Assembly: GCF_016429215.1 (NCBI RefSeq)
Contig: NZ_JAELUH010000023.1
Coordinates: 1 to 64,000, forward strand
Length of the DNA stretch: 64,000 bases
Source: Herbaspirillum sp. ASV7
GTDB lineage: Bacteria; Pseudomonadota; Gammaproteobacteria; Burkholderiales; Burkholderiaceae_D
Direction of reading: 5' to 3'
Shown here: one piece after another, positions 56,575-64,000 of the stretch
Numbering within the stretch: the first letter of the stretch is position 1
How the letters are laid out: each line of letters opens with the position of its first letter
Translations under genes and position numbers: made by a program
The notes under the pieces: generated by a model
Seen by the model: only the letters and a program-made list of their open reading frames with translations
The model's database searches: none
What the model was told of the DNA's origin: nothing

Positions 56575-58080
56575 ATGAAGCCAATCTGGATTGTTGACGA
56601 CGACGAATCGATACGCTGGGTGCTCGAAAAAGCCCTGGCCCGAGAAAATCTCGCCACGCAGAGTTTTTCCAGCGCACGCGATGCCATGGCAGCCCTGCAG
56701 AACGGGACGCCGCAAGTGCTGGTTTCCGATATCCGCATGCCCGGCGCCTCCGGGCTGGAACTGCTGCAGACCGTCAAGGCCAAGCATCCGGGGATTCCGG
56801 TGATCATCATCACCGCCTTCTCCGACCTGGATTCGGCGGTCTCGGCCTTCCAGGGCGGCGCCTTCGAATACCTGGCCAAGCCCTTCGACGTGGACAAGGC
56901 GGTCGAGCTGATCCGCCGCGCCCTCGACGAGAGCCTGCGCGAGACCGACATCGAGCAGGGCGCTGCCCAGACCCCCGAGATCCTCGGTCAGGCGCCGGCC
57001 ATGCAGGATGTGTTCCGCGCCATCGGCCGCCTGTCGCAATCGAACGTGACGGTGTTGATCACCGGCGAATCCGGCTCCGGCAAGGAATTGGTGGCACGCG
57101 CCCTGCACAAGCACAGCCCGCGCGCCAGCCAGCCCTTCGTGGCGCTCAACACCGCCGCCATTCCCAAGGACCTGCTGGAGTCCGAGCTGTTCGGCCATGA
57201 ACGCGGCGCCTTCACCGGCGCGCAAGCCATGCGCCGTGGCCGTTTCGAACAGGCCGAGGGCGGCACGCTGTTCCTCGATGAAATCGGCGACATGCCGCTG
57301 GACCTGCAGACGCGCCTGTTGCGCGTACTCTCGGATGGGCATTTCTATCGCGTCGGCGGTCACCAGTCGCTGAAGGCCAATGTGCGCGTGATCGCCGCCA
57401 CCCACCAGAACCTGGAGCAGCGCGTGCGTGAGGGTCTCTTCCGCGAGGACTTGTACCATCGCCTCAACGTGATCCGCCTGCGTCTACCCAGCCTGCGCGA
57501 ACGCAGCGAGGACATCCCCATCCTGGCACGTTACTTCCTGGCGCAAAGCGCACGCCAGCTGGGCGTGGAAGCCAAGCGCCTGTCGCCGCAGGCCATGCAG
57601 TTCCTGTCGCAGCTGGAGTTCCCTGGCAACGTGCGCCAGCTGGAAAACCTGTGCAACTGGATCACCGTGATGGCCCCCGGCCAGACCGTCGAGATCAAGG
57701 ATCTGCCGCAGGACCTGGTGGAAGAGCGTGCCTACGCACCGCAACCGGCGCAGCTCGTGGCCGGTCCGGCATCGGCCGGGATGGCCGCACCGGTGATGCC
57801 GGTCAGCTATGGCGAAGCGGCCGCCAGTGCCGCCGTGCCGGAGGCTGGCAATGTCAGCTGGATCTCGCTGCTGGAAACCGAAGCCGCGCAGATGCTGGCC
57901 TCCGAGCAGCCCGAGGTGATGGATATCCTCGGTCGTCAGTTCGAAGCCGCGTTGATCAAGATTGCACTCAAGCACACCCACGGCCGCAAGAACGACGCTG
58001 CGGTACGTCTGGGCATTGGCCGCAACACCATCACCCGCAAGATCCAGGAGCTGGGGATAGGCGGTGCCGAGGACGACTGA
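56575..58080 (+). CDS. glnG: Nitrogen regulator NtrC, sigma-54 activator
   Basis: 501 residues. Receiver domain: WIVDDDESIRWVLEKAL, phospho-Asp in VLVSDIRMPGASGLEL near 54, Lys in YLAKPFDVDKAVELI. AAA+ domain with Walker A GESGSGKELVARALH near 165, the sigma-54 contact GAFTGAQAMRRGRFEQA near 215 and Walker B TLFLDEIGDMPLDLQ near 235. C-terminal Fis-type HTH (NDAAVRLGIGRNTITRKIQE). The linker before the HTH is longer and Ala/Pro-rich (E. coli NtrC has 469 residues). AGGAAGAAG before ATG. Binds the two sites upstream of glnA. Confidence 0.97.
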   Translation: MKPIWIVDDDESIRWVLEKALARENLATQSFSSARDAMAALQNGTPQVLVSDIRMPGASGLELLQTVKAKHPGIPVIIITAFSDLDSAVSAFQGGAFEYLAKPFDVDKAVELIRRALDESLRETDIEQGAAQTPEILGQAPAMQDVFRAIGRLSQSNVTVLITGESGSGKELVARALHKHSPRASQPFVALNTAAIPKDLLESELFGHERGAFTGAQAMRRGRFEQAEGGTLFLDEIGDMPLDLQTRLLRVLSDGHFYRVGGHQSLKANVRVIAATHQNLEQRVREGLFREDLYHRLNVIRLRLPSLRERSEDIPILARYFLAQSARQLGVEAKRLSPQAMQFLSQLEFPGNVRQLENLCNWITVMAPGQTVEIKDLPQDLVEERAYAPQPAQLVAGPASAGMAAPVMPVSYGEAAASAAVPEAGNVSWISLLETEAAQMLASEQPEVMDILGRQFEAALIKIALKHTHGRKNDAAVRLGIGRNTITRKIQELGIGGAEDD

Positions 58081-58179
58081 GCGGGTTCGTCAGTCGCAAG
58101 AGTCAAGCAGGGGAGGCCTGTCCGCGTGCCGCCGCGTGGGCAGGACCAGCAAGGGGAAGGCGGCGGCGCATAACAAAGA

Positions 58180-58213
58180 AATGGCCTGGATCGCGAGATC
58201 CAGGCCATTTTTA
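58180..58213. terminator. Terminator after ntrC
   Basis: AATGGCCTGGATC-GCGA-GATCCAGGCCATTTTTAT, near-perfect 13-bp stem with a T-run on the plus side. Confidence 0.85.
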
Positions 58214-58232
58214 TTGGATGCTTCAGGAGGTG

Positions 58233-58262
58233 CCGGATAAATGATTTATATCATTTATCCGG
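58233..58262. repeat. Perfect 13-bp palindrome between convergent genes
   Basis: CCGGATAAATGAT-TTAT-ATCATTTATCCGG, 30 bases, 13 bases before the transporter stop codon. AT-rich with GC ends, no T-run. It may be a hairpin terminator part for the transporter or a protein site. Confidence 0.7.
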
Positions 58263-58275
58263 ATTGTCCCGTTGA

Positions 58276-59559
58276 TCAGCGCAGCTTCAGCACCACGCGC
58301 GCAGCCACCGATGCCAACAGGCTCAGCACCGCACCGAAGATGACGAAGTAGCTCACCGACAGCTTGTCGCCGGTGACGTCGATCAGCCAGGTGATGATCA
58401 GGCCGGCGAAGCCGCCGAAGATGGTCACGGCGATGTTATAGGCCAGCGACATGCCGGTGCCGCGCGTGGCCACCGGGAAGATGTCGGCCAGCAGGGCCGG
58501 CATGGCGGCGAAGTACATGGTCATGAGCACGCCGATGACGGTCTGCAGCAACAGCAGTTGCAGGAAGCCCGGCGAGTTGGTCAGGAACACGAACATCGGA
58601 TAGGTCAGCACGATGTAGAGGGCGCTGCTGGTGATCATGAAGGGGGTGCGGCCGATCTTGTCGGAGAGCGCGCCCACCAGCGGCGAACCGACGAACATGA
58701 TCAGGCCGGCCACCGACATGGCAGCAAACGAGGACCAGGCCGGCAGGCCCAACTGCTTGACCGCGTAGGTCGGGATGTACAGCGACAGGTAGACCGAGAC
58801 GGTGGCCATGATGACGCTGCCCGAACCGATCAGCAGACGCAGCTTCTGGCTGGAGAAGGTGTCGCGCAGCGGGGCGTCGGTCTTCTCGCTGGAGTCCTTG
58901 AATTCCGGGGCTTCATCCAGGTGGCGACGGATGTAGATACCGGCCGGTGCGATCAGGAGACCGAAGATGAACGGCACGCGCCAGCCCCAGGAGGCTAGTT
59001 GTTCCGGCGTGAGCATGTTGTTGAGCACGGCGCCGAAGATGGCGGCCAGCAGCAGGCTGATGCCTTGGCTGGCAACCTGCCAGCTGGAGAAGAAGCCGCG
59101 ACGATGCGGTGCGTGCTCCACCAGGAAGGCGGTGGAGCTGCCGAATTCGCCACCGGCCGAGAAGCCCTGGATCATCTTGCCCAGCGCGATGCCGGCTGGC
59201 GCCAACAGGCCGATGCTGCCATAGCTTGGCATGAAGGCGATCATGGCCGTGCCGATGGTCATCAGGGTGATCGACAGCATCAGGGCCGACTTGCGGCCGG
59301 CGCGGTCGGCATAGGCGCCCAGCACCACCGCACCCAGCGGACGCATGAAGAAGGACACGCCGAAGGTGGCGAAGGTCAGCAGCAGCGAGACGCTATCGTC
59401 CCCGGTGGGGAAGAACTGCTTGGCGATCACGACCGCGAAGGCACCGTAGATCAGGATGTCGAACCATTCGAGGGCATTGCCGATCGACGAGGAAATGATG
59501 GCGCGCCTGGCCTGTGGGTGCGAGTGAGCGGCGTCGTGCGTCGCGGTCTGACTGGTCAT
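58276..59559 (-). CDS. MHS-family MFS transporter (organic acid:proton symporter)
   Basis: 427 residues, twelve helices. MHS subfamily signatures: IISSSIGNALEWFDILIYGA near residue 22, 'FMRPLGAVVLGAYADRAGRK' near 72, and 'KMIQGFSAGGEFGSSTAFLV' near 130. The family moves citrate, 2-oxoglutarate, shikimate, proline or similar acids. GGGAGTCTTC precedes the start. Being next to prpR and the methylcitrate genes, it could import propionate-pathway acids or tricarboxylates; this is inferred and the substrate is open. Confidence 0.88.
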   Translation of the reverse strand: MTSQTATHDAAHSHPQARRAIISSSIGNALEWFDILIYGAFAVVIAKQFFPTGDDSVSLLLTFATFGVSFFMRPLGAVVLGAYADRAGRKSALMLSITLMTIGTAMIAFMPSYGSIGLLAPAGIALGKMIQGFSAGGEFGSSTAFLVEHAPHRRGFFSSWQVASQGISLLLAAIFGAVLNNMLTPEQLASWGWRVPFIFGLLIAPAGIYIRRHLDEAPEFKDSSEKTDAPLRDTFSSQKLRLLIGSGSVIMATVSVYLSLYIPTYAVKQLGLPAWSSFAAMSVAGLIMFVGSPLVGALSDKIGRTPFMITSSALYIVLTYPMFVFLTNSPGFLQLLLLQTVIGVLMTMYFAAMPALLADIFPVATRGTGMSLAYNIAVTIFGGFAGLIITWLIDVTGDKLSVSYFVIFGAVLSLLASVAARVVLKLR

Positions 59560-59940
59560 GAAGACTCCCTGATGGATAGCAGTGTGGATGGAGGAGCGGG
59601 CTAGCCCGTGCGACCCGGATGGAGCCGAGCGTTGCCTGGCTGGTTGATGATTGTTTGGGGTGTTTGCTCCGCTTCAGCGGGCGAGCATAGGCGGGGCGAT
59701 GTGGCGCTGTCAAGGCGCGCCGCAAGGGATTATCAGGAGGCAGGAAGCGAGGCGATCTTGGCGCAACTTGCGGCGCGCCTTCGATACGCGGCTGCGCCGC
59801 TACTCAGGGCGAACGGTAGTCGGAACACTATCATCAACCCACACCCGTTCGGACTGAGTAGGCCCGCAAGGGCCGTATCGAAGGCGCGCCCGCATCAGAT
59901 CACCAGCAGTAGCTTGGACTGATTCTGAAAATCTTATAAA
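59560..59940. other. Intergenic region with nested inverted repeats
   Basis: 381 bases between two minus-strand genes. Apart from the transporter promoter, it is filled by inverted repeats: AAGGCGCGCCGCAAG at 59712-59726 against CTTGCGGCGCGCCTT at 59767-59781, and the REP-like element 59772-59890. No gene seen. Confidence 0.5.
59772..59890. repeat. REP-like inverted repeat pair
   Basis: Left arm GGCGCGCCTTCGATACG...CTACTCAGGGCGAACGG (59772-59816) and right arm CCGTTCGGACTGAGTAGG...CGTATCGAAGGCGCGCC (59845-59890) face each other around 28 bases. Each arm has its own small inner hairpin. The arms share CGAACGG, CTCAG and CGATACG with the element at 1564-1619. Confidence 0.7.
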
Positions 59941-61599
59941 TCATTTACGAAATCCATCTTGTTGGGGCGCCCCATCCTGCGTCTCCCTCAGCTTGCGCCA
60001 CAGGGTGGTGCGGCTCATGCCGAGATGTCGTGCCGCGGCCGCCCGGTTGCCGCGATAGCGATGCAGCACCGCCTGGATATCTTCGTCTGTCGCCGCAGCT
60101 ACATCGGTTTGCTGCAACGGTAAGCCCAAGGCGTTCGGCTTGCCCAGTTCGGGCGCCACCCGCAAGATCAGCGCCGGCGTCAGCGCCTGCAGCGGCTCGG
60201 CTGCGAGGAACAAGGCCAGCCGCTCCATCAGGTTACGCAGTTCGCGCACATTGCCCGGCCAGCCATAGGCGCACAGCAGCGGCGCGCAGCGCAGGATCTC
60301 GGCGGCGAGGTTGGCGTGCGGGCGGGTATCCAGCGCCGCCAGCGCGTGCTTGAGATGCCACTCGGCCAGTGCCGGGATATCCTCGCTGCGCGCGCGCAGC
60401 GGCGGCAGCGGCAGGCGCAGCACGCTGAGCCGGTAGTACAGGTCGGCGCGGAAGCGGCCATCGCGCACCCGCTCCTCCAGGTCGCAGTGGGTGGCGCTGA
60501 TGATGCGCACCTGGACCGGAATGGGGCGCGTGCCCCCGACCCGTACCACCACCCGTTCTTCCAGCACCCGCAAGAGCCGGGTCTGCAACTGCAGGGGCAT
60601 CTCGCCGATCTCGTCGAGTAGCAGACTGCCGCGATGGGCCGCCTCGAAGACCCCGGCCCGTCCGCCACGGCGCGAGCCGGTGAAGGCGCCTTCTTCATAG
60701 CCGAACAGTTCCGACTCCAGCAAGGACTCGGCCAGTGCCCCGCAGTTGATCGCCACGAAGGGATGGGCCGCATGGGTCTTGCCCTGCATCAGCGGATGGG
60801 CACGGTGGATGGCCTGCGCCGCCAGTTCCTTGCCGGTGCCGGTCTCGCCCTGGATCAGCACGGTCGAGGGCGAACGGGCAAACAGGGTGATCGACTGGCG
60901 TACCTCTTCCATGGCCGCCGAATCGCCGCGCAGGTCCTTGATGTGATGACGCGCGCGCAGGCTGTCGGCCACAGGCAGGCTGGGGCCACGCGTGCTCTCC
61001 AGTTGCGTCAGGCGCGCCAGTTCCAGCGCATCCTCGAAGGACTGCCGCACCGTGGCGGCGGAGTAGAGGAAGATGCCACGCATGCCGGCCTCCTCGGCCA
61101 GGTCGGTAATGAGGCCGGCACCGACCACCGCCTCGACGCCGCCGGCCTTGAGCTCGTCGACTACGGCGCGCGCATCTTCTTCGGTGGCATAGGTGCGCTG
61201 GGCGATCTCCAGGCCGAACATCTGCTGGAACTCGGCCAGCGCCGGCATGGCGTCCTGGTAGGTGACCAGGCCGATGCGCGAGGTGATCTGGCGCGCCCGC
61301 GCCAGCGCCTGCATCACGTCGAAACCGCTGGCGCGCGCCACCACCACCGGCACCGGCAGGCGGCTCTTGAGATAGGCGCCGTTGGAGCCGGCCGAGATCA
61401 CCACGTCGCAGCGCTCGCTGGCCAGGCGCTCGCGGATGCTGCGCACGGCCTCGTCGAAGCCCAGGTGGATCGGTTCGATATCGGCCAGTTCGTCGAATTC
61501 CAGCGTGATGTCGCGGAACAGCTCCGACAGGCGCGACATCGAGACCGTCCAGATCACCGGTTTGTCGGCATGGCGATCGGCGGGGGCAGGGCGTTTCAT
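59941..61599 (-). CDS. prpR: Sigma-54-dependent activator PrpR of propionate catabolism
   Basis: 552 residues. PrpR_N ligand domain at ~14-190 ('[20 protein letters not shown]', '[20 protein letters not shown]'), then AAA+ domain with Walker [16 protein letters not shown] near 252, the GAFTG loop in [17 protein letters not shown] near 308 and Walker [16 protein letters not shown] near 328, and a C-terminal Fis HTH ([19 protein letters not shown]). It senses 2-methylcitrate and activates prpBC. AGGAACC precedes ATG. Divergent from prpB. Confidence 0.95.
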   Translation of the reverse strand: MKRPAPADRHADKPVIWTVSMSRLSELFRDITLEFDELADIEPIHLGFDEAVRSIRERLASERCDVVISAGSNGAYLKSRLPVPVVVARASGFDVMQALARARQITSRIGLVTYQDAMPALAEFQQMFGLEIAQRTYATEEDARAVVDELKAGGVEAVVGAGLITDLAEEAGMRGIFLYSAATVRQSFEDALELARLTQLESTRGPSLPVADSLRARHHIKDLRGDSAAMEEVRQSITLFARSPSTVLIQGETGTGKELAAQAIHRAHPLMQGKTHAAHPFVAINCGALAESLLESELFGYEEGAFTGSRRGGRAGVFEAAHRGSLLLDEIGEMPLQLQTRLLRVLEERVVVRVGGTRPIPVQVRIISATHCDLEERVRDGRFRADLYYRLSVLRLPLPPLRARSEDIPALAEWHLKHALAALDTRPHANLAAEILRCAPLLCAYGWPGNVRELRNLMERLALFLAAEPLQALTPALILRVAPELGKPNALGLPLQQTDVAAATDEDIQAVLHRYRGNRAAAARHLGMSRTTLWRKLRETQDGAPQQDGFRK

Positions 61600-61633
61600 G
61601 GCGGTTCCTGTTGTTTCAGAAAGCGTTCGCTAT

Positions 61634-61646
61634 GTTTCATTGAAAC
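61634..61646. promoter_or_regulatory. Candidate PrpR operator
   Basis: GTTTCATTGAAAC is a perfect palindrome about a single central T, inside TATGTTTCATTGAAACGATA. It sits ~35 bases upstream of prpR and ~80 bases upstream of the sigma-54 candidate, as expected for a shared PrpR site. Assigned by position; not matched to a verified consensus. Confidence 0.5.
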
Positions 61647-61714
61647 GATAATGTAACACTTGTGGAACATTGCTGGCTGGATTCTTCCTTTTTTGCACGT
61701 GGCGACCCTGGCCT

Positions 61715-61730
61715 CGGGAGGTTTCTTGCC
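61715..61730 (+). promoter_or_regulatory. prpB: Candidate sigma-54 promoter of prpB
   Basis: CGGGAGGTTTCTTGCC has GG and GC 10 bases apart and a perfect TTGC -12 element; the -24 side is weak. PrpR activators need sigma-54, supporting the call. Confidence 0.45.
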
Positions 61731-61900
61731 AGCCCGCCAAGTCCTTGATTTCACGGTGATATACCAGTGGGCCGGCCCGGGGAGGAGCGCGTCCGGGCCG
61801 ATGCTGCACTGCGATGGCACGGCCGTTGCAATACGCCTTGCCATCCGCCGGTGCGGAACCATCCGCGCCCATCCAGCAACCCACTCAGAAGGTGTCCAAC

Positions 61901-62791
61901 ATGGCTCTCCACTCCGCAGGCGCAGCATTCCGCAAGGCCGTCCAGGAAGAATCCCCCTTGCAGGTCATCGGCGCGATCAACGCCAACCACGCCCTGCTGG
62001 CCAAGCGCGCCGGCTTCCGTGCGATCTACCTCTCCGGTGGCGGTGTCGCGGCCGGTTCGCTGGGCCTGCCCGACCTGGGCATCTCCAACCTGGATGACGT
62101 GCTCACCGACGTGCGCCGCATCACCGACGTATGCGACCTGCCGCTGCTGGTGGACGTCGATACCGGCTTTGGCGCCTCGGCCTTCAACGTGGCCCGCACC
62201 GTGAAATCGATGATCAAGTTCGGCGCCGCCGCCATGCACATCGAAGACCAGGTCGGCGCCAAGCGCTGCGGCCATCGTCCCGGCAAGGAAATCGTCAGCA
62301 AGCAGGAAATGGTGGACCGCATCAAGGCCGCCGTCGATGCCCGCACCGACGAGAACTTCGTCATCATGGCGCGTACCGACGCGCTGGCCGTGGAAGGCCT
62401 GGAATCGGCCGTGGAGCGTGCGGTCGCCTGTGTCGAGGCCGGTGCCGACATGATCTTCCCCGAGGCCATCACCGACCTGGCCATGTACAAGCAATTCGCC
62501 AATGCGGTGAAGGTGCCGATCCTGGCCAACATCACCGAATTCGGTTCGACCCCGCTGTTCACCGTGGACGAGTTGAAGGACGCCGACGTCGGCCTGGTGC
62601 TCTATCCGCTGTCGGCCTTCCGCGCCATGAACAAGGCCGCCGAGAACGTCTACCAGGCGATCCGCCGCGACGGCACGCAAAAGAACGTGGTCGACACCAT
62701 GCAGACCCGCATGGAGCTGTACGACCGCATCGATTACCACAGCTACGAACAGCGCCTCGACGCCCTGTTTGCGCAACAGAAAAACAAATAA
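61901..62791 (+). CDS. prpB: 2-methylisocitrate lyase
   Basis: 296 residues from ATG 61901; the upstream 29-codon extension runs through leader. ICL/PEP mutase superfamily: '[20 protein letters not shown]' near 25, '[20 protein letters not shown]' near 82, and the catalytic Cys loop [15 protein letters not shown] near 122. Splits 2-methylisocitrate into pyruvate and succinate, the last step of the methylcitrate cycle. RBS AGAAGGTG. prpC follows after 48 bases. Confidence 0.96.
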   Translation: MALHSAGAAFRKAVQEESPLQVIGAINANHALLAKRAGFRAIYLSGGGVAAGSLGLPDLGISNLDDVLTDVRRITDVCDLPLLVDVDTGFGASAFNVARTVKSMIKFGAAAMHIEDQVGAKRCGHRPGKEIVSKQEMVDRIKAAVDARTDENFVIMARTDALAVEGLESAVERAVACVEAGADMIFPEAITDLAMYKQFANAVKVPILANITEFGSTPLFTVDELKDADVGLVLYPLSAFRAMNKAAENVYQAIRRDGTQKNVVDTMQTRMELYDRIDYHSYEQRLDALFAQQKNK

Positions 62792-62839
62792 TCACTTCCG
62801 ATAATTAGTTTCTACCGAACACGATACGAGGAGAACACG

Positions 62840-63994
62840 ATGAGCGAACAACAAGCCGCAGGTTTCAAGCCCAAGAAGTCCGTCGCCCTGTCAGGCGTCA
62901 CCGCCGGCAATACCGCGCTGTGCACCGTCGGCAAGACCGGCAATGACCTGCACTATCGCGGCTACGACATCCTGGACGTGGCCGACAGCTGCGAGTTCGA
63001 AGAGATCGCCCACCTGCTGGTGCATGGCAAGCTGCCCACCGCCGCCGAACTGACAGCCTACAAGGCCAAGCTCAAGGCCCTGCGCGGCCTGCCGGCCAAC
63101 GTCAAGGCGGCGCTGGAATGCCTGCCGGCGGCCTCGCACCCGATGGACGTGATGCGCACCGGCGTCTCGGCGCTGGGCTGTGTGCTGCCCGAGAAGGATG
63201 ACCACAACACCCCCGGCGCGCGCGACATCGCCGACCGCCTGATGGCCTCGCTCGGTTCCATGCTGCTGTACTGGTACCACTACAGCAGCAACGGCAAGCG
63301 CATCGAGGTGGAAACCGATGATGACTCCATCGGCGCCCACTTCCTGCACCTGCTGCATGGCCAGAAGCCCTCCGAATCCTGGGAAAAGGCCATGCACACC
63401 TCGCTGATCCTGTACGCGGAACACGAATTCAATGCCTCCACCTTCACCGGCCGCGTCATCGCCGGCACCGGCTCGGACATGCACTCGGCCATCACCGGCG
63501 CCATCGGCGCGCTGCGCGGCCCCAAGCACGGCGGCGCCAACGAGGTGGCCTTCGAGATCCAGAAGCGCTACGACAATCCCGACGAAGCCGAAGCCGACAT
63601 CCGCCGTCGCGTCGAGAACAAGGAAGTGGTGATCGGTTTCGGCCACCCGGTCTACACCATCTCCGACCCGCGCAACAAGGTCATCAAGGAAGTGGCGCGC
63701 AAGCTCTCCAAGGAAGCCGGTTCGACCAAGATGTTCGACATCGCCGAACGCCTGGAAACGGTCATGTGGGAAATCAAGAAGATGTTCCCCAACCTGGACT
63801 GGTTCTCGGCCGTGTCCTACCACATGATGGGCGTGCCCACCGCGATGTTCACGCCGCTGTTCGTCATCGCCCGTACCTCGGGCTGGGCGGCGCACATCAT
63901 CGAGCAGCGCATCGACAACAAGATCATCCGCCCCTCGGCCAACTACGTGGGCCCGGAAGACTTGCAGTTCGTGCCGATCGCCAAGCGCAAGTAA
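62840..63994 (+). CDS. prpC: 2-methylcitrate synthase
   Basis: 384 residues, complete; the window ends 6 bases after its stop. Citrate-synthase fold: '[20 protein letters not shown]' near 35, catalytic His in [14 protein letters not shown] near 230, second His in [14 protein letters not shown] near 268, and Asp near '[19 protein letters not shown]' (315). Length and neighbours (prpB, prpR) mark the propionyl-CoA-using enzyme rather than gltA. GAGGAGAAC before ATG. prpD or acnD/prpF presumably follow outside the window. Confidence 0.95.
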   Translation: MSEQQAAGFKPKKSVALSGVTAGNTALCTVGKTGNDLHYRGYDILDVADSCEFEEIAHLLVHGKLPTAAELTAYKAKLKALRGLPANVKAALECLPAASHPMDVMRTGVSALGCVLPEKDDHNTPGARDIADRLMASLGSMLLYWYHYSSNGKRIEVETDDDSIGAHFLHLLHGQKPSESWEKAMHTSLILYAEHEFNASTFTGRVIAGTGSDMHSAITGAIGALRGPKHGGANEVAFEIQKRYDNPDEAEADIRRRVENKEVVIGFGHPVYTISDPRNKVIKEVARKLSKEAGSTKMFDIAERLETVMWEIKKMFPNLDWFSAVSYHMMGVPTAMFTPLFVIARTSGWAAHIIEQRIDNKIIRPSANYVGPEDLQFVPIAKRK

Positions 63995-64000
63995 GTCGCG

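Larger units (their letters stand above)
61600..61900. other. prpR-prpB divergent control region
   Basis: 301 bases. Contains the PrpR-type palindrome at 61634-61646 and a candidate sigma-54 promoter at 61715-61730, described separately; an AT-rich 61640-61665 stretch probably promotes prpR. Confidence 0.5.

Noticed and set aside
61631-61650. Possible parS site (TGTTTCACGTGAAACA)
   Set aside because: TGTTTCATTGAAAC is one base shorter and lacks the central CACGTG; its position before prpR/prpB fits a PrpR operator better.

Overview
The window is dense, high-G+C chromosomal DNA of a betaproteobacterium, most likely Herbaspirillum or a close Oxalobacteraceae relative. This rests on recognised gene sets (glnA-ntrB-ntrC with a sigma-54 promoter, iscRSUA-hscBA-fdx-iscX, prpR/prpBC, garD/kdgD aldarate catabolism, two WEEF-tailed chemoreceptors) and codon use, not on a database search. 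I see no rRNA, insertion sequence, prophage or CRISPR array. Two identical tRNA-Asn genes are present.

Layout. 1-8065: a peptide-type ABC importer (binding protein, two permeases, two ATPases) followed by two M20 metallopeptidase-family hydrolases, one import-and-hydrolyse operon. 8490-9736: two poorly characterised genes. 9737-11098: 1.36 kb without genes, holding hairpins, a strong terminator and a five-copy array of paired DnaA-box-like sites with invariant 23-bp arm spacing. 11099-17644: two divergent zinc-type uptake clusters (ZrgA-like protein, ABC pair and DUF3299 protein to the left; ZnuCBA-like ABC system to the right) sharing a palindrome-rich control region. 17755-26348: ABM monooxygenase, LysR regulator, chemoreceptor, UNG-like protein with an altered active site, uvrB, aromatic aminotransferase.

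26465-31181: tandem tRNA-Asn genes, an HTH-nucleotidyltransferase/HEPN-like pair, selD-mnmH (selenouridine tRNA modification) and a permease. 31486-41314: an aldarate regulon: importer gudP, garD, secreted lactonase, chemoreceptor, ketoglutarate-semialdehyde dehydrogenase, kdgD and a GntR/FadR-type regulator. A shared 19-bp operator-like sequence stands before gudP and kdgD. Together these would sense, import and convert galactarate/glucarate to 2-oxoglutarate.

41630-48087: the isc iron-sulfur operon, with two IscR-type sites over the promoter, a terminator between iscA and hscB, and a LysE-family exporter between hscB and hscA. 48155-51050: a DUF1501/DUF1800 pair. 51425-52867: a LuxR-type response regulator and a receiver-HPt protein with no kinase beside them. 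52879-53340: rhodanese. 53790-58080: glnA-ntrB-ntrC behind NtrC sites and a -24/-12 promoter. 58276-63994: an MHS-family transporter, prpR and divergent prpB-prpC of the 2-methylcitrate cycle, cut by the window end.

The most unusual structures are the DnaA-box-like array (10295-11016), the split and interrupted isc operon, the variant HEPN/nucleotidyltransferase pair, the UNG-like protein lacking the catalytic Asp, and the orphan receiver-HPt/LuxR pair.
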